Shown here: positions 41,110-49,916 of the stretch, in pieces
Numbering within the stretch: the first letter of the stretch is position 1
Layout of the letters: every line of letters starts with the position of its first letter
Assembly: GCA_900753295.1 (NCBI GenBank)
Contig: CAADYQ010000151.1
Span: forward strand, 1-51,668
DNA from: Clostridia bacterium
Lineage (GTDB): Bacteria > Bacillota > Clostridia > Oscillospirales > CAG-272
DNA length: 51,668 nucleotides
Direction of reading: 5' to 3'
Translations under genes and position numbers: made by a program
Notes under the pieces: model-generated
What the model saw: the letters and a program-made list of their open reading frames with translations, nothing else
Database searches by the model: none
What the model was told of the DNA's origin: nothing

Positions 41110-41124
41110 TGACCTAAAGGGTCA
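41110..41124. promoter_or_regulatory. Inverted repeat before lon
   Basis: TGACC-TAAAG-GGTCA lies 18 bp upstream of the lon start. It is a palindrome and not the direct repeat expected of CtsR. It could be an operator or a small mRNA hairpin. Confidence 0.4.
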
Positions 41125-41142
41125 CGACCGAAAGGATATAAA

Positions 41143-43569
41143 ATGCCAGAATACATAGAAAAAGCCGAAAAGCTCACGCTTCCCGTGATACCGCTCCGCG
41201 AAGCAGTGGCTTTCCCCGGCATTCCGATAAGCTTTGACATAAACGACGAAACAGCCGGCGCCGCCGTTGACGCGGCAAATTCCGGGAACCGTCTTTGCTT
41301 TATCGTATGCACAAAAAAGGTTTCGGACGGTGAGCCCGTCCCCGCCGATCTTTACCCGGTCGGCACTGTTGCCCGCCTGCGCCAGACCTCAAGATCGGGC
41401 AACACGATAAGAATAATATGCGAGGGACTTTCCCGCGCTAAGGCGACGGAGTACCGCCGCACCGGTAAGCTCATCGAGGCTGACGTTCTCTCACGCACCG
41501 TGGAGCTTGCGGACAACGGCGGGATACGCGGCGAAGCGCTCGTGCGCGAGGCGCTTGAGATATTCGACAAGGCTGTCGGATATATGCCGAACGTCACATC
41601 CGACATAAAGCTCGCGGCGCACGGCATCAGCTCCCCCGGACTGCTTGCCGACTTCATTGCATCCACCGTGCTTGTAAAAACCTCGGACAAACAGAACGTG
41701 CTTGAAGAGTTTGAGCCGCTTGAGCGTATGTTCAGGCTCATAAAGATACTGAACCGCGAATGCGACCTGCTTGAATGCGAGCAGGACATTCACCGCCGCG
41801 TGCGCGACAACATCTCGCGCAATCAGCGTGACTATTATCTGCGCGAGCAGATGAAGGTCATCGAGGACGAGCTGGGCGGCGGCGAGGACCCGGACGACTA
41901 CGCGGAACGCATAAACAAGGCTCACCTCCCGGATGAAGTGAAGGAAAAGCTGCTGAAGGAAAACGAGCGTCTCTCCCGCACGCCCTTCGGCTCCGCCGAG
42001 GCGACAGTTCTGCGCAGTTATCTTGACACCTGTCTTGATATTCCGTGGAGCGCGCGCACGCGCGACCGCGTAAATGTCGATGCGGCAAAGAAGGTACTTG
42101 ACGCCGATCACGAGGGACTTGAAAAAATAAAAACAAGAATTCTCGAATTTTTGGCTGTCAAGCAGCTTAATCCCGAGCTGAAGAACCAGATAATATGTCT
42201 GGTGGGCCCTCCGGGGACCGGAAAAACATCGGTGGCGGCGTCCATAGCGCACGCCATGAACCGCAAATACGTGCGTGTTTCGCTTGGCGGTGTGCGTGAC
42301 GAGGCTGACATACGCGGTCACCGCAAGACATATGTCGCCGCAATGCCCGGACGCATAATAGACGCCATAATAAAAGCAAAGGTGCGCAATCCGCTCATTC
42401 TGCTTGACGAGATAGACAAGCTCACAGCCGATGCGCACGGCGACCCCGCGTCGGCGCTTCTTGAGGTGCTCGACCCCGAGCAGAACAAGACCTTCCGCGA
42501 TCATTTTGTGGAACTTCCCTTCGATCTTTCGGAGTGTCTGTTCATAACCACCGCCAATACGCTTGAGACCGTGCCGCGTCCGCTCATCGACCGTATGGAG
42601 GTCATAGAGCTTTCCGGCTACACGCGCCGCGAAAAGCTGGCGATAGCAAAAAATCACCTCATCCCGAAGCAGCTCAAGCGCCACGGTCTGACCCGTCGCT
42701 CGCTGAAGCTCACCGATGAGGCTATATATGAGATCATCGACTGCTACACCCGCGAGGCGGGCGTGCGCAATCTTGAACGCACCGTTGCGGAGCTTTGCCG
42801 CAAGGCGGCAAAAAAGATGGTCGACAGCGGCGGCAAGCTGAAGTCGGTCGCGATCGACCGCGCCGACATAGCATCCTATCTCGGCGCGCGCAAGCTGATA
42901 CCCGAGAAAATCGACGACAACGATCTCGTAGGCGTTGTGAACGGGCTTGCATACACCGAGGACGGCGGTGACCTTCTCAAGGTCGAGGCGGCGGTGCTTG
43001 ACGGCACCGGCAAGCTTGAGCTTACCGGCAAGCTCGGCGATGTAATGAAGGAATCGGCAGAGGCGGCGTTGAGCTTTGTGCGTCAGGTCGCTCCCGAATA
43101 CGGCATCGGCACCGATTTTTATAAAACCAAGGACATACACATCCACGTTCCCGAAGGCGCGGTTCCGAAGGACGGTCCCTCGGCGGGTGTGACGATGGTA
43201 ACGGCGCTCGTAAGCGCGCTGTCGCACACTCCGGTCGCCCACGATATCGCAATGACCGGTGAGGTCACTCTGACAGGCAGAGTGCTGCCGATAGGCGGTC
43301 TGCGCGAAAAGACGATGGCGGCATATTCCGCGGGCGTCCGCACGGTACTCATCCCCAAGGCGAACCTTGGCGATCTTGACGACATCGACCCCGAGGCGCG
43401 CGCGGCGCTGAGATTCATCCCCGTTTCAAACGTGAAGGAGGTCCTCGGCGAAGCGCTTCGCGCTCCCGTAGCCGAAAAGCCTGCAGAGGTAAAGCCGGGC
43501 GAGCCCATAGTGATCATTCCCGCGATCGGCGGACAAAACATTCAAGGAGTCAACGCCAATGGCGCTTAA
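41143..43569 (+). CDS. lon: ATP-dependent protease Lon (LonA type)
   Basis: 808 residues with the full LonA plan: N-terminal substrate-binding domain (LTLPVIPLREAVAFPG), a coiled-coil region, an AAA+ module (Walker A GPPGTGKTS at about 355, Walker B ILLDEIDKL, then LFITTANTLETVPRPL), and a C-terminal protease with catalytic Ser in PKDGPSAGV (about 677) and Lys in REKTMAAY (about 723). It degrades misfolded and regulatory proteins in the cytosol. AAAGGA precedes the ATG. engB overlaps its end by 11 bp, the usual lon-engB order. Confidence 0.98.
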   Translation: MPEYIEKAEKLTLPVIPLREAVAFPGIPISFDINDETAGAAVDAANSGNRLCFIVCTKKVSDGEPVPADLYPVGTVARLRQTSRSGNTIRIICEGLSRAKATEYRRTGKLIEADVLSRTVELADNGGIRGEALVREALEIFDKAVGYMPNVTSDIKLAAHGISSPGLLADFIASTVLVKTSDKQNVLEEFEPLERMFRLIKILNRECDLLECEQDIHRRVRDNISRNQRDYYLREQMKVIEDELGGGEDPDDYAERINKAHLPDEVKEKLLKENERLSRTPFGSAEATVLRSYLDTCLDIPWSARTRDRVNVDAAKKVLDADHEGLEKIKTRILEFLAVKQLNPELKNQIICLVGPPGTGKTSVAASIAHAMNRKYVRVSLGGVRDEADIRGHRKTYVAAMPGRIIDAIIKAKVRNPLILLDEIDKLTADAHGDPASALLEVLDPEQNKTFRDHFVELPFDLSECLFITTANTLETVPRPLIDRMEVIELSGYTRREKLAIAKNHLIPKQLKRHGLTRRSLKLTDEAIYEIIDCYTREAGVRNLERTVAELCRKAAKKMVDSGGKLKSVAIDRADIASYLGARKLIPEKIDDNDLVGVVNGLAYTEDGGDLLKVEAAVLDGTGKLELTGKLGDVMKESAEAALSFVRQVAPEYGIGTDFYKTKDIHIHVPEGAVPKDGPSAGVTMVTALVSALSHTPVAHDIAMTGEVTLTGRVLPIGGLREKTMAAYSAGVRTVLIPKANLGDLDDIDPEARAALRFIPVSNVKEVLGEALRAPVAEKPAEVKPGEPIVIIPAIGGQNIQGVNANGA

Positions 43570-44164
43570 TCTCAACAACGTTTCCCTTAAGATAACGGCG
43601 GGGACTGTCAGGCAGTTCCCCCGCTCCGCAACGCCGCAGATCGCGCTTGCCGGACGCTCAAATGTGGGAAAAAGTTCGCTTATCAACACGCTTCTCGGCA
43701 GGCGCGCGCTTGCGCGGGTAAGCTCCGCACCCGGAAAAACGATAACCGTAAACTTTTACGACGTTGACGGGAAGCTCTTTTTAGTCGATCTTCCCGGCTA
43801 CGGCTACGCCAAACGCCCGCAGGAGGACAAAGCGCGCTGGTCGGAGCTGACGGACGGATATTTTACAAACAATCCCTCGCGCGACCGCATAATGCTGGTG
43901 CTTCAGCTTGTAGACATGCGCGTCGGTCCCACAGCGGACGACAAAATGATGCTTGAATGGCTCACCGCCTCCGGCGTTCCGTTTGCCGTAGCTGCCACGA
44001 AAGCAGACAAGTTGCAATCAAAAAAGGCGCGCACCGAGGCAATGGAAAAGATACTTTCCTGCCCCGCGATCCCGCAAGGCACACCTGTGATACCCTTCTC
44101 CTCGGTAAACAGCGAGGGAAAAGACGAGCTCTGGCGCCTGATATCGGGCGCGGCAGGTAAATAA
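43559..44164 (+). CDS. engB: Ribosome biogenesis GTP-binding protein EngB (YsxC/YihA)
   Basis: 201 residues with G1 GRSNVGKSSL (about 31-40), a Pro-rich lead (FPRSATPQIALAG), G3 DLPGYGYAKRPQE, and G4 TKAD. EngB is a TRAFAC GTPase needed for large ribosomal subunit assembly. AAGGAG lies 9 nt before the ATG, inside the end of lon, so both are translated from one mRNA. It is followed after about 30 bp by the M50 protease gene. Confidence 0.97.
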   Translation: MALNLNNVSLKITAGTVRQFPRSATPQIALAGRSNVGKSSLINTLLGRRALARVSSAPGKTITVNFYDVDGKLFLVDLPGYGYAKRPQEDKARWSELTDGYFTNNPSRDRIMLVLQLVDMRVGPTADDKMMLEWLTASGVPFAVAATKADKLQSKKARTEAMEKILSCPAIPQGTPVIPFSSVNSEGKDELWRLISGAAGK

Positions 44165-44197
44165 TCTTTGCCGCTGTGCGGCAGGAAGGACAGCTAT

Positions 44198-44899
44198 ATG
44201 TTCAGATATCTCTTGGAATACGGACCCGACAGTATAAAATCATATGCAATAGGGCTTTTGCTCTCCCTGCCGCTGATCGTTCTCGCGCTATCCGTGCATG
44301 AATCGGCACACGCGTGGGTCGCCTACAAGCTCGGCGATCCTACCGCGTACAATCTCGGCAGAGTCACGCTGAACCCGATAAAGCATCTGAACCTTCCGGG
44401 CTTTCTCTGTATGCTGTTTTTCGGATTCGGCTGGGCGACTCCGGTTCCGATCATGTCACGCAATTTCAAAAAGCCGCGCCGCGACATGGCTCTATCGGCG
44501 GTAGCAGGTCCGATCTCAAACCTTTTACTCGGATTCATTTTTTCGTTTCTTACAGTGCTCTCCAACTATCTTTTGCGTTTTCTGCCGGCGGACATATACG
44601 ATAAGGCGCTGACTGCGATATTAGTATGGGTCTATTTCCTTCAGCTCGGCGCGCTTCTCAACGTGTCGCTGGCGGTTTTTAACCTGCTGCCCGTACCGCC
44701 GCTTGACGGTTCGCGTTTCTTTTATATTTTTCTGCCCACAAAGTGGTATTTCGGCGTAATGAAATATGAAAAATACATTGAGATAGCTATCTTTGCTCTG
44801 CTTTGGCTCGGCGTTCTTGATGTGCCTCTTTCATTCCTCACAAACGCGATCCTTACGGGGATGTATCGGCTCTGGGAACTGATCCCCATATTCGCCTGA
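44198..44899 (+). CDS. Site-2-type metalloprotease (M50, Rv-like short form)
   Basis: 233 residues with about six hydrophobic segments. The zinc site HESAH (His34, Glu35, His38) lies in the first span, and the second ligand region NLLPVPPLDGSRFF with its Asp is in a later span. It has no PDZ or CBS domain. Short M50 proteins of this type cut substrates within the membrane; targets are not known. The ATG at 44198 is preferred because AGGAAGGA stands 7 nt before it. Placement before scpA is frequent in Clostridia. Confidence 0.93.
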   Translation: MFRYLLEYGPDSIKSYAIGLLLSLPLIVLALSVHESAHAWVAYKLGDPTAYNLGRVTLNPIKHLNLPGFLCMLFFGFGWATPVPIMSRNFKKPRRDMALSAVAGPISNLLLGFIFSFLTVLSNYLLRFLPADIYDKALTAILVWVYFLQLGALLNVSLAVFNLLPVPPLDGSRFFYIFLPTKWYFGVMKYEKYIEIAIFALLWLGVLDVPLSFLTNAILTGMYRLWELIPIFA

Positions 44900-44918
44900 C
44901 AGGTACGGAGACACGACC

Positions 44919-45707
44919 GTGGAAGGAATAACCTATAAGCTTGAAAAATTCGAAGGTCCGCTCGACCTTCTTCTGAATCTCATACACAAAAACAAGGTAC
45001 AGATCGAGGATATTCCGATATCTCTCATCTGCGACCAATATATCGAATACATCGCACGCGCGCAGGAACTTGATATTGAGCTTGCCGTTGAATTCCTGAG
45101 CATGGCAAGCGAGCTTATGCTGATCAAGAGCCGCATGCTCCTCCCCCGCGAGGTCCCCGAGGAGGAAGACCCGCGTGCGCGTCTGGCAGAGGCGATCGCA
45201 CGTCTCGAGGCTGCCAAAAAAGCCGCCGCAAAGCTCGGCGAAAGATACAAGCAATACTCCGGACGTATGGAGAAGGACACCGATGAAATATCGGTGGACA
45301 AAACATATGTTGCGGATCAGGACCCCGACAGGCTGTATGAAGCGATGCGGCGTGTGCTTTCATATGCAAACACGCACAAGGAAGCCCGCGGCGAGCTTGT
45401 GCGTCCTATGGCAAAGCCGATCATTCCGGTTGAGTTGAAAATAATCGGGATAATGGAGCATTTCCGCAATGCGGAAACGACCTGCGACCTCGGCACACTG
45501 CTTGACGACGCAGTATCGCGCCCCGACCTTGTGGCAATATTCATCGGCGTTCTTGAGCTGGTGAAGATGCGCCGGCTTGTAATAATAGAGGGTGCGGATG
45601 AGCTTGAGACGCTTCACGGCGTTGGCACGCGCTTCGCCATAGGCGTTGCCGCGGACGGTGATGACACCGACGATATCGGCGCAGACCTTGCGGAAATGAA
45701 CAGATAA
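44919..45707 (+). CDS. scpA: Segregation and condensation protein ScpA
   Basis: 262 residues with the kleisin N-terminus (YKLEKFEGPLDLLLNLIHKNKVQIEDIPI), a middle acidic and coiled-coil part (EEEDPRARLAEAIARLEAAKKAAAKL), and a C-terminal winged helix (VAIFIGVLELVKMRRLVI). It bridges SMC heads and pairs with ScpB for chromosome compaction. The start is GTG at 44919, with ACGGAG 8 nt upstream. scpB starts 13 bp downstream. Confidence 0.97.
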   Translation: MEGITYKLEKFEGPLDLLLNLIHKNKVQIEDIPISLICDQYIEYIARAQELDIELAVEFLSMASELMLIKSRMLLPREVPEEEDPRARLAEAIARLEAAKKAAAKLGERYKQYSGRMEKDTDEISVDKTYVADQDPDRLYEAMRRVLSYANTHKEARGELVRPMAKPIIPVELKIIGIMEHFRNAETTCDLGTLLDDAVSRPDLVAIFIGVLELVKMRRLVIIEGADELETLHGVGTRFAIGVAADGDDTDDIGADLAEMNR

Positions 45708-45720
45708 CGAGGACAGGACA

Positions 45721-46329
45721 TTGGAAAACGAACGTCTTACAGATATAAAACAGCTTGAGGGCGCCATTGAGGCGATACTCTTTGCCGCCGGGCATCCGAT
45801 GGGATATTCCAAGCTCGGCGAAGTGTTGGGACTCACGCCCCGCGACACAAAGCAGCTCGTTATGCATCTTGCCGAGCGCTGGGGACGCGACGAGAACGGC
45901 GGAGTCATGCTTCTTACATTTGATTCGTCATGTCAGCTATGTACGAATGAAAAATATCTTCCCTATATACGCGAAGCACTCGGGATAAAGCGCGGCGGCA
46001 ATCTTTCGGCATCATCGCTCGAAGTACTTGCCATAGCCGCGTACAATCAGCCGGTGACGCGTGCGTTTATAGACACGGTGCGCGGCGTGGATTCGGCATA
46101 CGCCGTAGGCTCGCTGCTCGACAAGGAGCTTATAGCTCCGGTCGGCAGGCTTGACGCTCCCGGCAGACCGATGCTTTACGGCACGACCGAAAAATTTTTG
46201 CGCGTATTCGGGCTTTCGTCGATAAAAGAACTGCCTGAGGCTGATTCGGTGCTTGCTGCGGTCGATGCGCTTGCCAACCGTAACGATGAGGACGGCGAAG
46301 CCGACGAAGAAACCGAAAGCGACGAGTAA
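45721..46329 (+). CDS. scpB: Segregation and condensation protein ScpB
   Basis: 202 residues with two winged-helix domains (AIEAILFAAGHPMGYSKL, then SLEVLAIAAYNQPVTRAFID) followed by YGTTEKFLRVFGL, the ScpB signature, and an acidic tail. It works with ScpA and SMC in chromosome organisation. The start is TTG at 45721, with GAGGACAGG just upstream; no ATG lies nearby in frame. Confidence 0.97.
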   Translation: MENERLTDIKQLEGAIEAILFAAGHPMGYSKLGEVLGLTPRDTKQLVMHLAERWGRDENGGVMLLTFDSSCQLCTNEKYLPYIREALGIKRGGNLSASSLEVLAIAAYNQPVTRAFIDTVRGVDSAYAVGSLLDKELIAPVGRLDAPGRPMLYGTTEKFLRVFGLSSIKELPEADSVLAAVDALANRNDEDGEADEETESDE

Positions 46330-46367
46330 CATCAACAGAGATAAATACATGGCAAGGAGGCGGTGTC

Positions 46368-47048
46368 TTGACGGCGCTCTGCATTATCGGCGGAATATTT
46401 TTGCTGTTTTTCGGAATAGCAATGATACGCGCCGAGGTAATAATAAAATACACCGACGACTTCGGACTTGCCGTGCGCGTTTGCGGTATAAAGATAACCA
46501 TAATGCCGCGAAAGCAGAAAAAAATACGTCCGCGCGATTATTCTCCGAAGAAGCTCGCAAAGCGGGCGGCAAAGGAAAAGAAAAAAGCCGAAAAAGCAGC
46601 GGCAAAGAAAAAAGAAAAGGACGCAAAAAAGGCAGCCGACAAAGCCGCCAAGGCAGAAGCCCAAAAAGCCGGTAAGGTCAAAAAGAAGCCGCTGGGAGAA
46701 ACGATATCTCTCATTCTCGCGCTCGTCAGGACGGCTGTTGGCAGATTTGCGCGGCATCTGCGTGTCCGCGTAGCACGCCTGCATATAAATGTGGCGACCG
46801 GCGACGCGGCAAACACCGCGATACTTTACGGCGCGATAGCACAGTCCGCGGCATATATCGCCGCTCTGCTCGACAGCACAAAAACACTTAAAAATCCCGC
46901 GCGGTCGGATGTTGACATCCGCGCCGATTACCTTTCCGAAAAGACCACCGCAGACATTGAGATCGGCTTTTCGATACGCGTCTGGCAGGTGTTCGACGTT
47001 CTTATCCGAACAGGAATAACGTTTATAAAAAAAGAACTAAAGAAATAA
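46368..47048 (+). CDS. DUF2953 protein with Lys/Ala-rich insert (YtfI-like)
   Basis: 226 residues: an N-terminal span (about 3-21), a short beta segment, then a very Lys/Ala-rich stretch (about 50-108) likely to be a long helix or a disordered linker, and a C-terminal region with the DUF2953-like pattern (TAILYGAIAQSAAYIAALL, ADYLSEKTTADIEIGFSI). Genes of this family stand directly before ytfJ in sporulating Firmicutes and are thought to take part in sporulation. The start is TTG 46368 with AGGAGG 7 nt upstream. It lies between scpB and ytfJ. Confidence 0.88.
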   Translation: MTALCIIGGIFLLFFGIAMIRAEVIIKYTDDFGLAVRVCGIKITIMPRKQKKIRPRDYSPKKLAKRAAKEKKKAEKAAAKKKEKDAKKAADKAAKAEAQKAGKVKKKPLGETISLILALVRTAVGRFARHLRVRVARLHINVATGDAANTAILYGAIAQSAAYIAALLDSTKTLKNPARSDVDIRADYLSEKTTADIEIGFSIRVWQVFDVLIRTGITFIKKELKK

Positions 47049-47073
47049 TTTCAATATATGAAAGGAAACCGCT

Positions 47074-47499
47074 ATGGCTTCATCAGAAAACAAACTTCAG
47101 GAAATCATTCAGTCCTCGCTTGAAAACATTCGCTCGATGATCGATGCTAACACCGTCATCGGCAACCCCATCAGCACCCCGTCCGGAACCGTTATAATTC
47201 CCGTATCAAAAATTTCAATGGGATTCGCCTCCGGCGGCATGGACTTCAACGGTAAAAACGAGGAAGCCATGCGTGCAAGACTCCAGAACTTCGGCGGAGG
47301 CGGCGGAACCGGTCTTTCCATCGCTCCGGTAGGTTTCCTTGTTGTCGGCGCTGACGGAAGCGTTGACATGATAAATGTCGGCAGGGAGGCTCAGAACGGC
47401 GCGATCGAGCAGGTCGCCGGCGTTATCGAGCGTTCGCCCGAAATAATCGCTAAGATCAAGACCATATTTGTTAAGGACAAAGACAAGGACGAGGAATAA
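47074..47499 (+). CDS. ytfJ: Sporulation protein YtfJ (GerW family)
   Basis: 141 residues matching YtfJ: LENIRSMIDANTVIGNPI, a glycine-rich loop (NFGGGGGTGLSIAPVGFLVV), and a C-terminal IIAKIKTIF. YtfJ is made in the forespore and is needed for proper germination. AAAGGAAAC precedes the ATG. It follows the DUF2953 gene by 25 bp, the conserved pair order. Confidence 0.95.
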   Translation: MASSENKLQEIIQSSLENIRSMIDANTVIGNPISTPSGTVIIPVSKISMGFASGGMDFNGKNEEAMRARLQNFGGGGGTGLSIAPVGFLVVGADGSVDMINVGREAQNGAIEQVAGVIERSPEIIAKIKTIFVKDKDKDEE

Positions 47500-47522
47500 G
47501 CCTTGCAAGCATAAGTAAGCTC

Positions 47523-47557
47523 CCGGAGTAATATAATTTTTTAGAAAATTACTCCGG
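47523..47557 (+). promoter_or_regulatory. Hairpin covering the ribosome site of the carboxypeptidase gene
   Basis: CCGGAGTAAT (47523-47532) and ATTACTCCGG (47548-47557) form a 10-bp perfect stem with an AU-rich loop. The right arm runs into GGAGAG (47556-47561), the ribosome site of the gene at 47567. Folding would hide part of it. Confidence 0.5.
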
Positions 47558-47566
47558 AGAGTTGTT

Positions 47567-48730
47567 ATGCGAAAAAAAAGATATCTGACACTTACAGTCA
47601 TAATATGTCTTATCGCGTCGTTCCTGATGCCGTCGGCTCATGCCGGTGCTGTCGCGGAGCCGATATCCGCAAAGGACATATCGGCAAAGTCCGCGATACT
47701 GCTTGACGTCGGCGATGGCGGAGCGGGTGTTTTATGGGAAAAGAATGCCCATGCGCGGCTGCCGATGGCAAGCACGACCAAGATCATGACGGCGCTTGTG
47801 GCTATCGAAGCTCTGCCGCTTTCAACGGTGGTGGAGATACCTCCCGCCGCAGTCGGGATAGAGGGATCATCGGTGTATCTTTGCGCCGGCGAGCATCAGA
47901 CGCTTGAGGCACTGCTCTACGCCCTTATGCTTGAATCCGCCAACGATGCCGCAGTCGCGATAGCGATAGCCGTTGCAGGCTCGCCGGAGGCGTTTGCGGA
48001 GATGATGAACGATCGTGCCAAGGCTCTCGGTCTTGAGGACACGCATTTTGTCAATCCGCACGGGTTGGACGATCCGGAGCACTACACCTCGGCATACGAC
48101 CTTGCCGTTATCGCCGGTGAAGCCTTTCGCAACCAAGACCTCAGCCGCATTGCCGGGACATACCATTCCACGATGCCGCTCGGAGACTCCGGCGGCGCGC
48201 GTCTGCTAATAAACCACCACCGGCTCCTTCGTTCTTATGACGGTGCTATCGGCGGCAAAACGGGCTTCACCAAAAAAAGCGGTCGCTGTCTTGTCAGCGC
48301 CGCAGAGCGCGACGGCTTACGGCTCATCTCGGTGACGATCTCCGCGCCGAATGACTGGCAGGACCACGAGCGTCTGCTCGACTACGGCTTTGCGACGTAC
48401 GAAAGCGTTCGTCTCGCCGCCGCAGGTGAGCTTGAATACGCCGTATCCTTGAGCGGCGGTGAGCAAAACACCGTGCTCGCATCCAATCCCGGCGAAGTCC
48501 GTGTTACACTTCCCCGCACGCACGGCGAGATAACGACCGACGTTTTGCTTACCGACATTGCACAGGCTCCGGTAAAGCGCGGCGACAAGCTGGGGGCGTT
48601 GCGATGGAGCTGTGACGGAAAAGATATCGCATCCTCAGACATCTGCGCCGAATATAATGCGGCGGCGCATAAAAACAAAAAATTCAGGCTGATAGAGTGG
48701 TTTTTATCGCTTTTCGGGCTGAAAATCTGA
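47567..48730 (+). CDS. D-alanyl-D-alanine carboxypeptidase (DacF/PBP5 type)
   Basis: 387 residues with a signal peptide (about 1-27), then an S11 peptidase domain: SxxK in MASTTKIM (Ser about 69), SxN in ESANDAA, and KTG in GGKTGFTKKSGRC. A smaller beta domain follows and an amphipathic C-terminal end (FRLIEWFLSLFGLKI) probably binds the membrane. It trims the terminal D-Ala from peptidoglycan stem peptides. Its position after ytfJ suggests a role in sporulation as for DacF, but vegetative work is equally possible. Confidence 0.95.
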   Translation: MRKKRYLTLTVIICLIASFLMPSAHAGAVAEPISAKDISAKSAILLDVGDGGAGVLWEKNAHARLPMASTTKIMTALVAIEALPLSTVVEIPPAAVGIEGSSVYLCAGEHQTLEALLYALMLESANDAAVAIAIAVAGSPEAFAEMMNDRAKALGLEDTHFVNPHGLDDPEHYTSAYDLAVIAGEAFRNQDLSRIAGTYHSTMPLGDSGGARLLINHHRLLRSYDGAIGGKTGFTKKSGRCLVSAAERDGLRLISVTISAPNDWQDHERLLDYGFATYESVRLAAAGELEYAVSLSGGEQNTVLASNPGEVRVTLPRTHGEITTDVLLTDIAQAPVKRGDKLGALRWSCDGKDIASSDICAEYNAAAHKNKKFRLIEWFLSLFGLKI

Positions 48731-48748
48731 AAAAAAGTAAGTACATCT

Positions 48749-49480
48749 ATGGAAAAAATCAGGATACAGAAATTTTTCTCCGACTGCGGCGTGCTTTCAC
48801 GCCGCGCTGCGGAGGCTGAAATAGAAGCGGGACATGTGACCGTAAACGGCAGACCTGCCGGACTCGGCGACAAGATCGATCCCTCGCGGGATGTTGTTGC
48901 ATGGAAGGGTGAGCGTCTTATATTCACTCCGCGCAGCGAGCGCGAGCGCAAATATATAGCCCTGTACAAGCCGCGCGGGTTCGTATGCACGCTTGCGGAC
49001 GAAAAAGGCAGACGTCAGGTCACAGAACTTGTAGCGGATGCCGGCAGCAGGGTCTACCCCGTCGGCAGGCTCGATATGGCGTCCGAGGGGCTTTTGCTCC
49101 TCACCGACGACGGTGAATTTGCAAACATGATGACGCACCCGCGCAATCATGTGTCAAAGGTATACCATGTGCGTGTGCGCGGAGAGATAACCGACAAAAC
49201 GCTTGAGCTTTTGTCATCCCCGCTCATGATCGACGGCAAAAAAATACGCCCGGTGAAGGTAGAAGTGCTTGAATTTTATCCCGACGGCGCTACGCTTGAA
49301 ATGACTCTGTACGAGGGGCGCAACCGCCAGATAAGAAAAATGTGCGACATTGCGCGCATAGACGTTGTGCGGCTCAAGCGCACTGCCATAGGTGACCTGA
49401 CCTTGCACGGGCTGAAGTGCGGTCAGTGGCGCTACCTTGACCCGCAGGAGGTCATAAACCTCAAGCGCGCTGTGAAATGA
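48749..49480 (+). CDS. rluB: Ribosomal large subunit pseudouridine synthase, RluB family
   Basis: 243 residues: an N-terminal S4 RNA-binding domain (about 1-60, IRIQKFFSDCGVLSRRAAEAEI) and an RsuA/RluB-type catalytic domain, with catalytic Asp in VGRLDMASEGLLLLT (about 108) and EGRNRQIRKMCD. It converts a uridine in 23S rRNA to pseudouridine. The start is ATG 48749, with only a weak ribosome site (AAAAAAGTAA). It follows the carboxypeptidase by 18 bp. Confidence 0.95.
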   Translation: MEKIRIQKFFSDCGVLSRRAAEAEIEAGHVTVNGRPAGLGDKIDPSRDVVAWKGERLIFTPRSERERKYIALYKPRGFVCTLADEKGRRQVTELVADAGSRVYPVGRLDMASEGLLLLTDDGEFANMMTHPRNHVSKVYHVRVRGEITDKTLELLSSPLMIDGKKIRPVKVEVLEFYPDGATLEMTLYEGRNRQIRKMCDIARIDVVRLKRTAIGDLTLHGLKCGQWRYLDPQEVINLKRAVK

Positions 49481-49488
49481 GGTAAACG

Positions 49489-49875
49489 ATGCTTGAAGTA
49501 ATACCTATCCAGACAAAAACCGAGCAGGAGGCGCTGGCGGCAAGAGTAGGCGCGGAATTTCTGCCGGACGCGCTGGCATACAGAGCCGATGCGGACGGTG
49601 AATTTGTAGGCATGTGTCAGTTTCGCCTCGATCCGTCGGGCGGGCATATGCTGACGCTCGATTCCCTGCCGGGACACGAGGATTTTCAGCCCATGTTTGT
49701 AATGGGACGCGCCGCGCTGAATTTTATGGAGCTTTGCGGAGCGGAAACAGCGTATTATGAAGCTCCATTGCGCGACCGCGTGCTTGTGGGCGCTATCGGC
49801 TTCCGCGAGGATAAAAACGGAAAGCTGAAGGTCGATCTCAAGGGCTTTTTCGATCATCCGTGTCAGCATAAATAA
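49489..49875 (+). CDS. Small GNAT-like protein
   Basis: 128 residues with a shape like a reduced acetyltransferase: FVGMCQFRLDPSGGHMLTLDSLPG would be central strands, MFVMGRAALNFMELCGAETAYY a helix and strand, and VLVGAIGFRED the last strand. The pyrophosphate loop of true GNATs is not clear, so enzyme activity is doubtful. TGAGG stands 6 nt before the ATG, which lies 8 bp behind rluB, so it is the last gene in the operon before the hairpin at 49881. Confidence 0.75.
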   Translation: MLEVIPIQTKTEQEALAARVGAEFLPDALAYRADADGEFVGMCQFRLDPSGGHMLTLDSLPGHEDFQPMFVMGRAALNFMELCGAETAYYEAPLRDRVLVGAIGFREDKNGKLKVDLKGFFDHPCQHK

Positions 49876-49880
49876 GTATT

Positions 49881-49916
49881 AACGGGACTGTCGCGCTAAC
49901 GTGCGACAGTCCCGTT
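49881..49916 (+). terminator. Terminator of the lon-to-rluB block (hairpin family)
   Basis: 14-bp stem AACGGGACTGTCGC (49881-49894) / GCGACAGTCCCGTT (49903-49916), tip GCTAACGT. The sequence after it is AT-rich (ATCATG) with no long U-run. Confidence 0.75.

Noticed and set aside
41101..41142. CtsR or HrcA site upstream of lon
   Set aside because: TGACC-N5-GGTCA is an inverted repeat, not the CtsR heptamer direct repeat, and no CIRCE element is present. I keep it only as a palindrome of unknown use.
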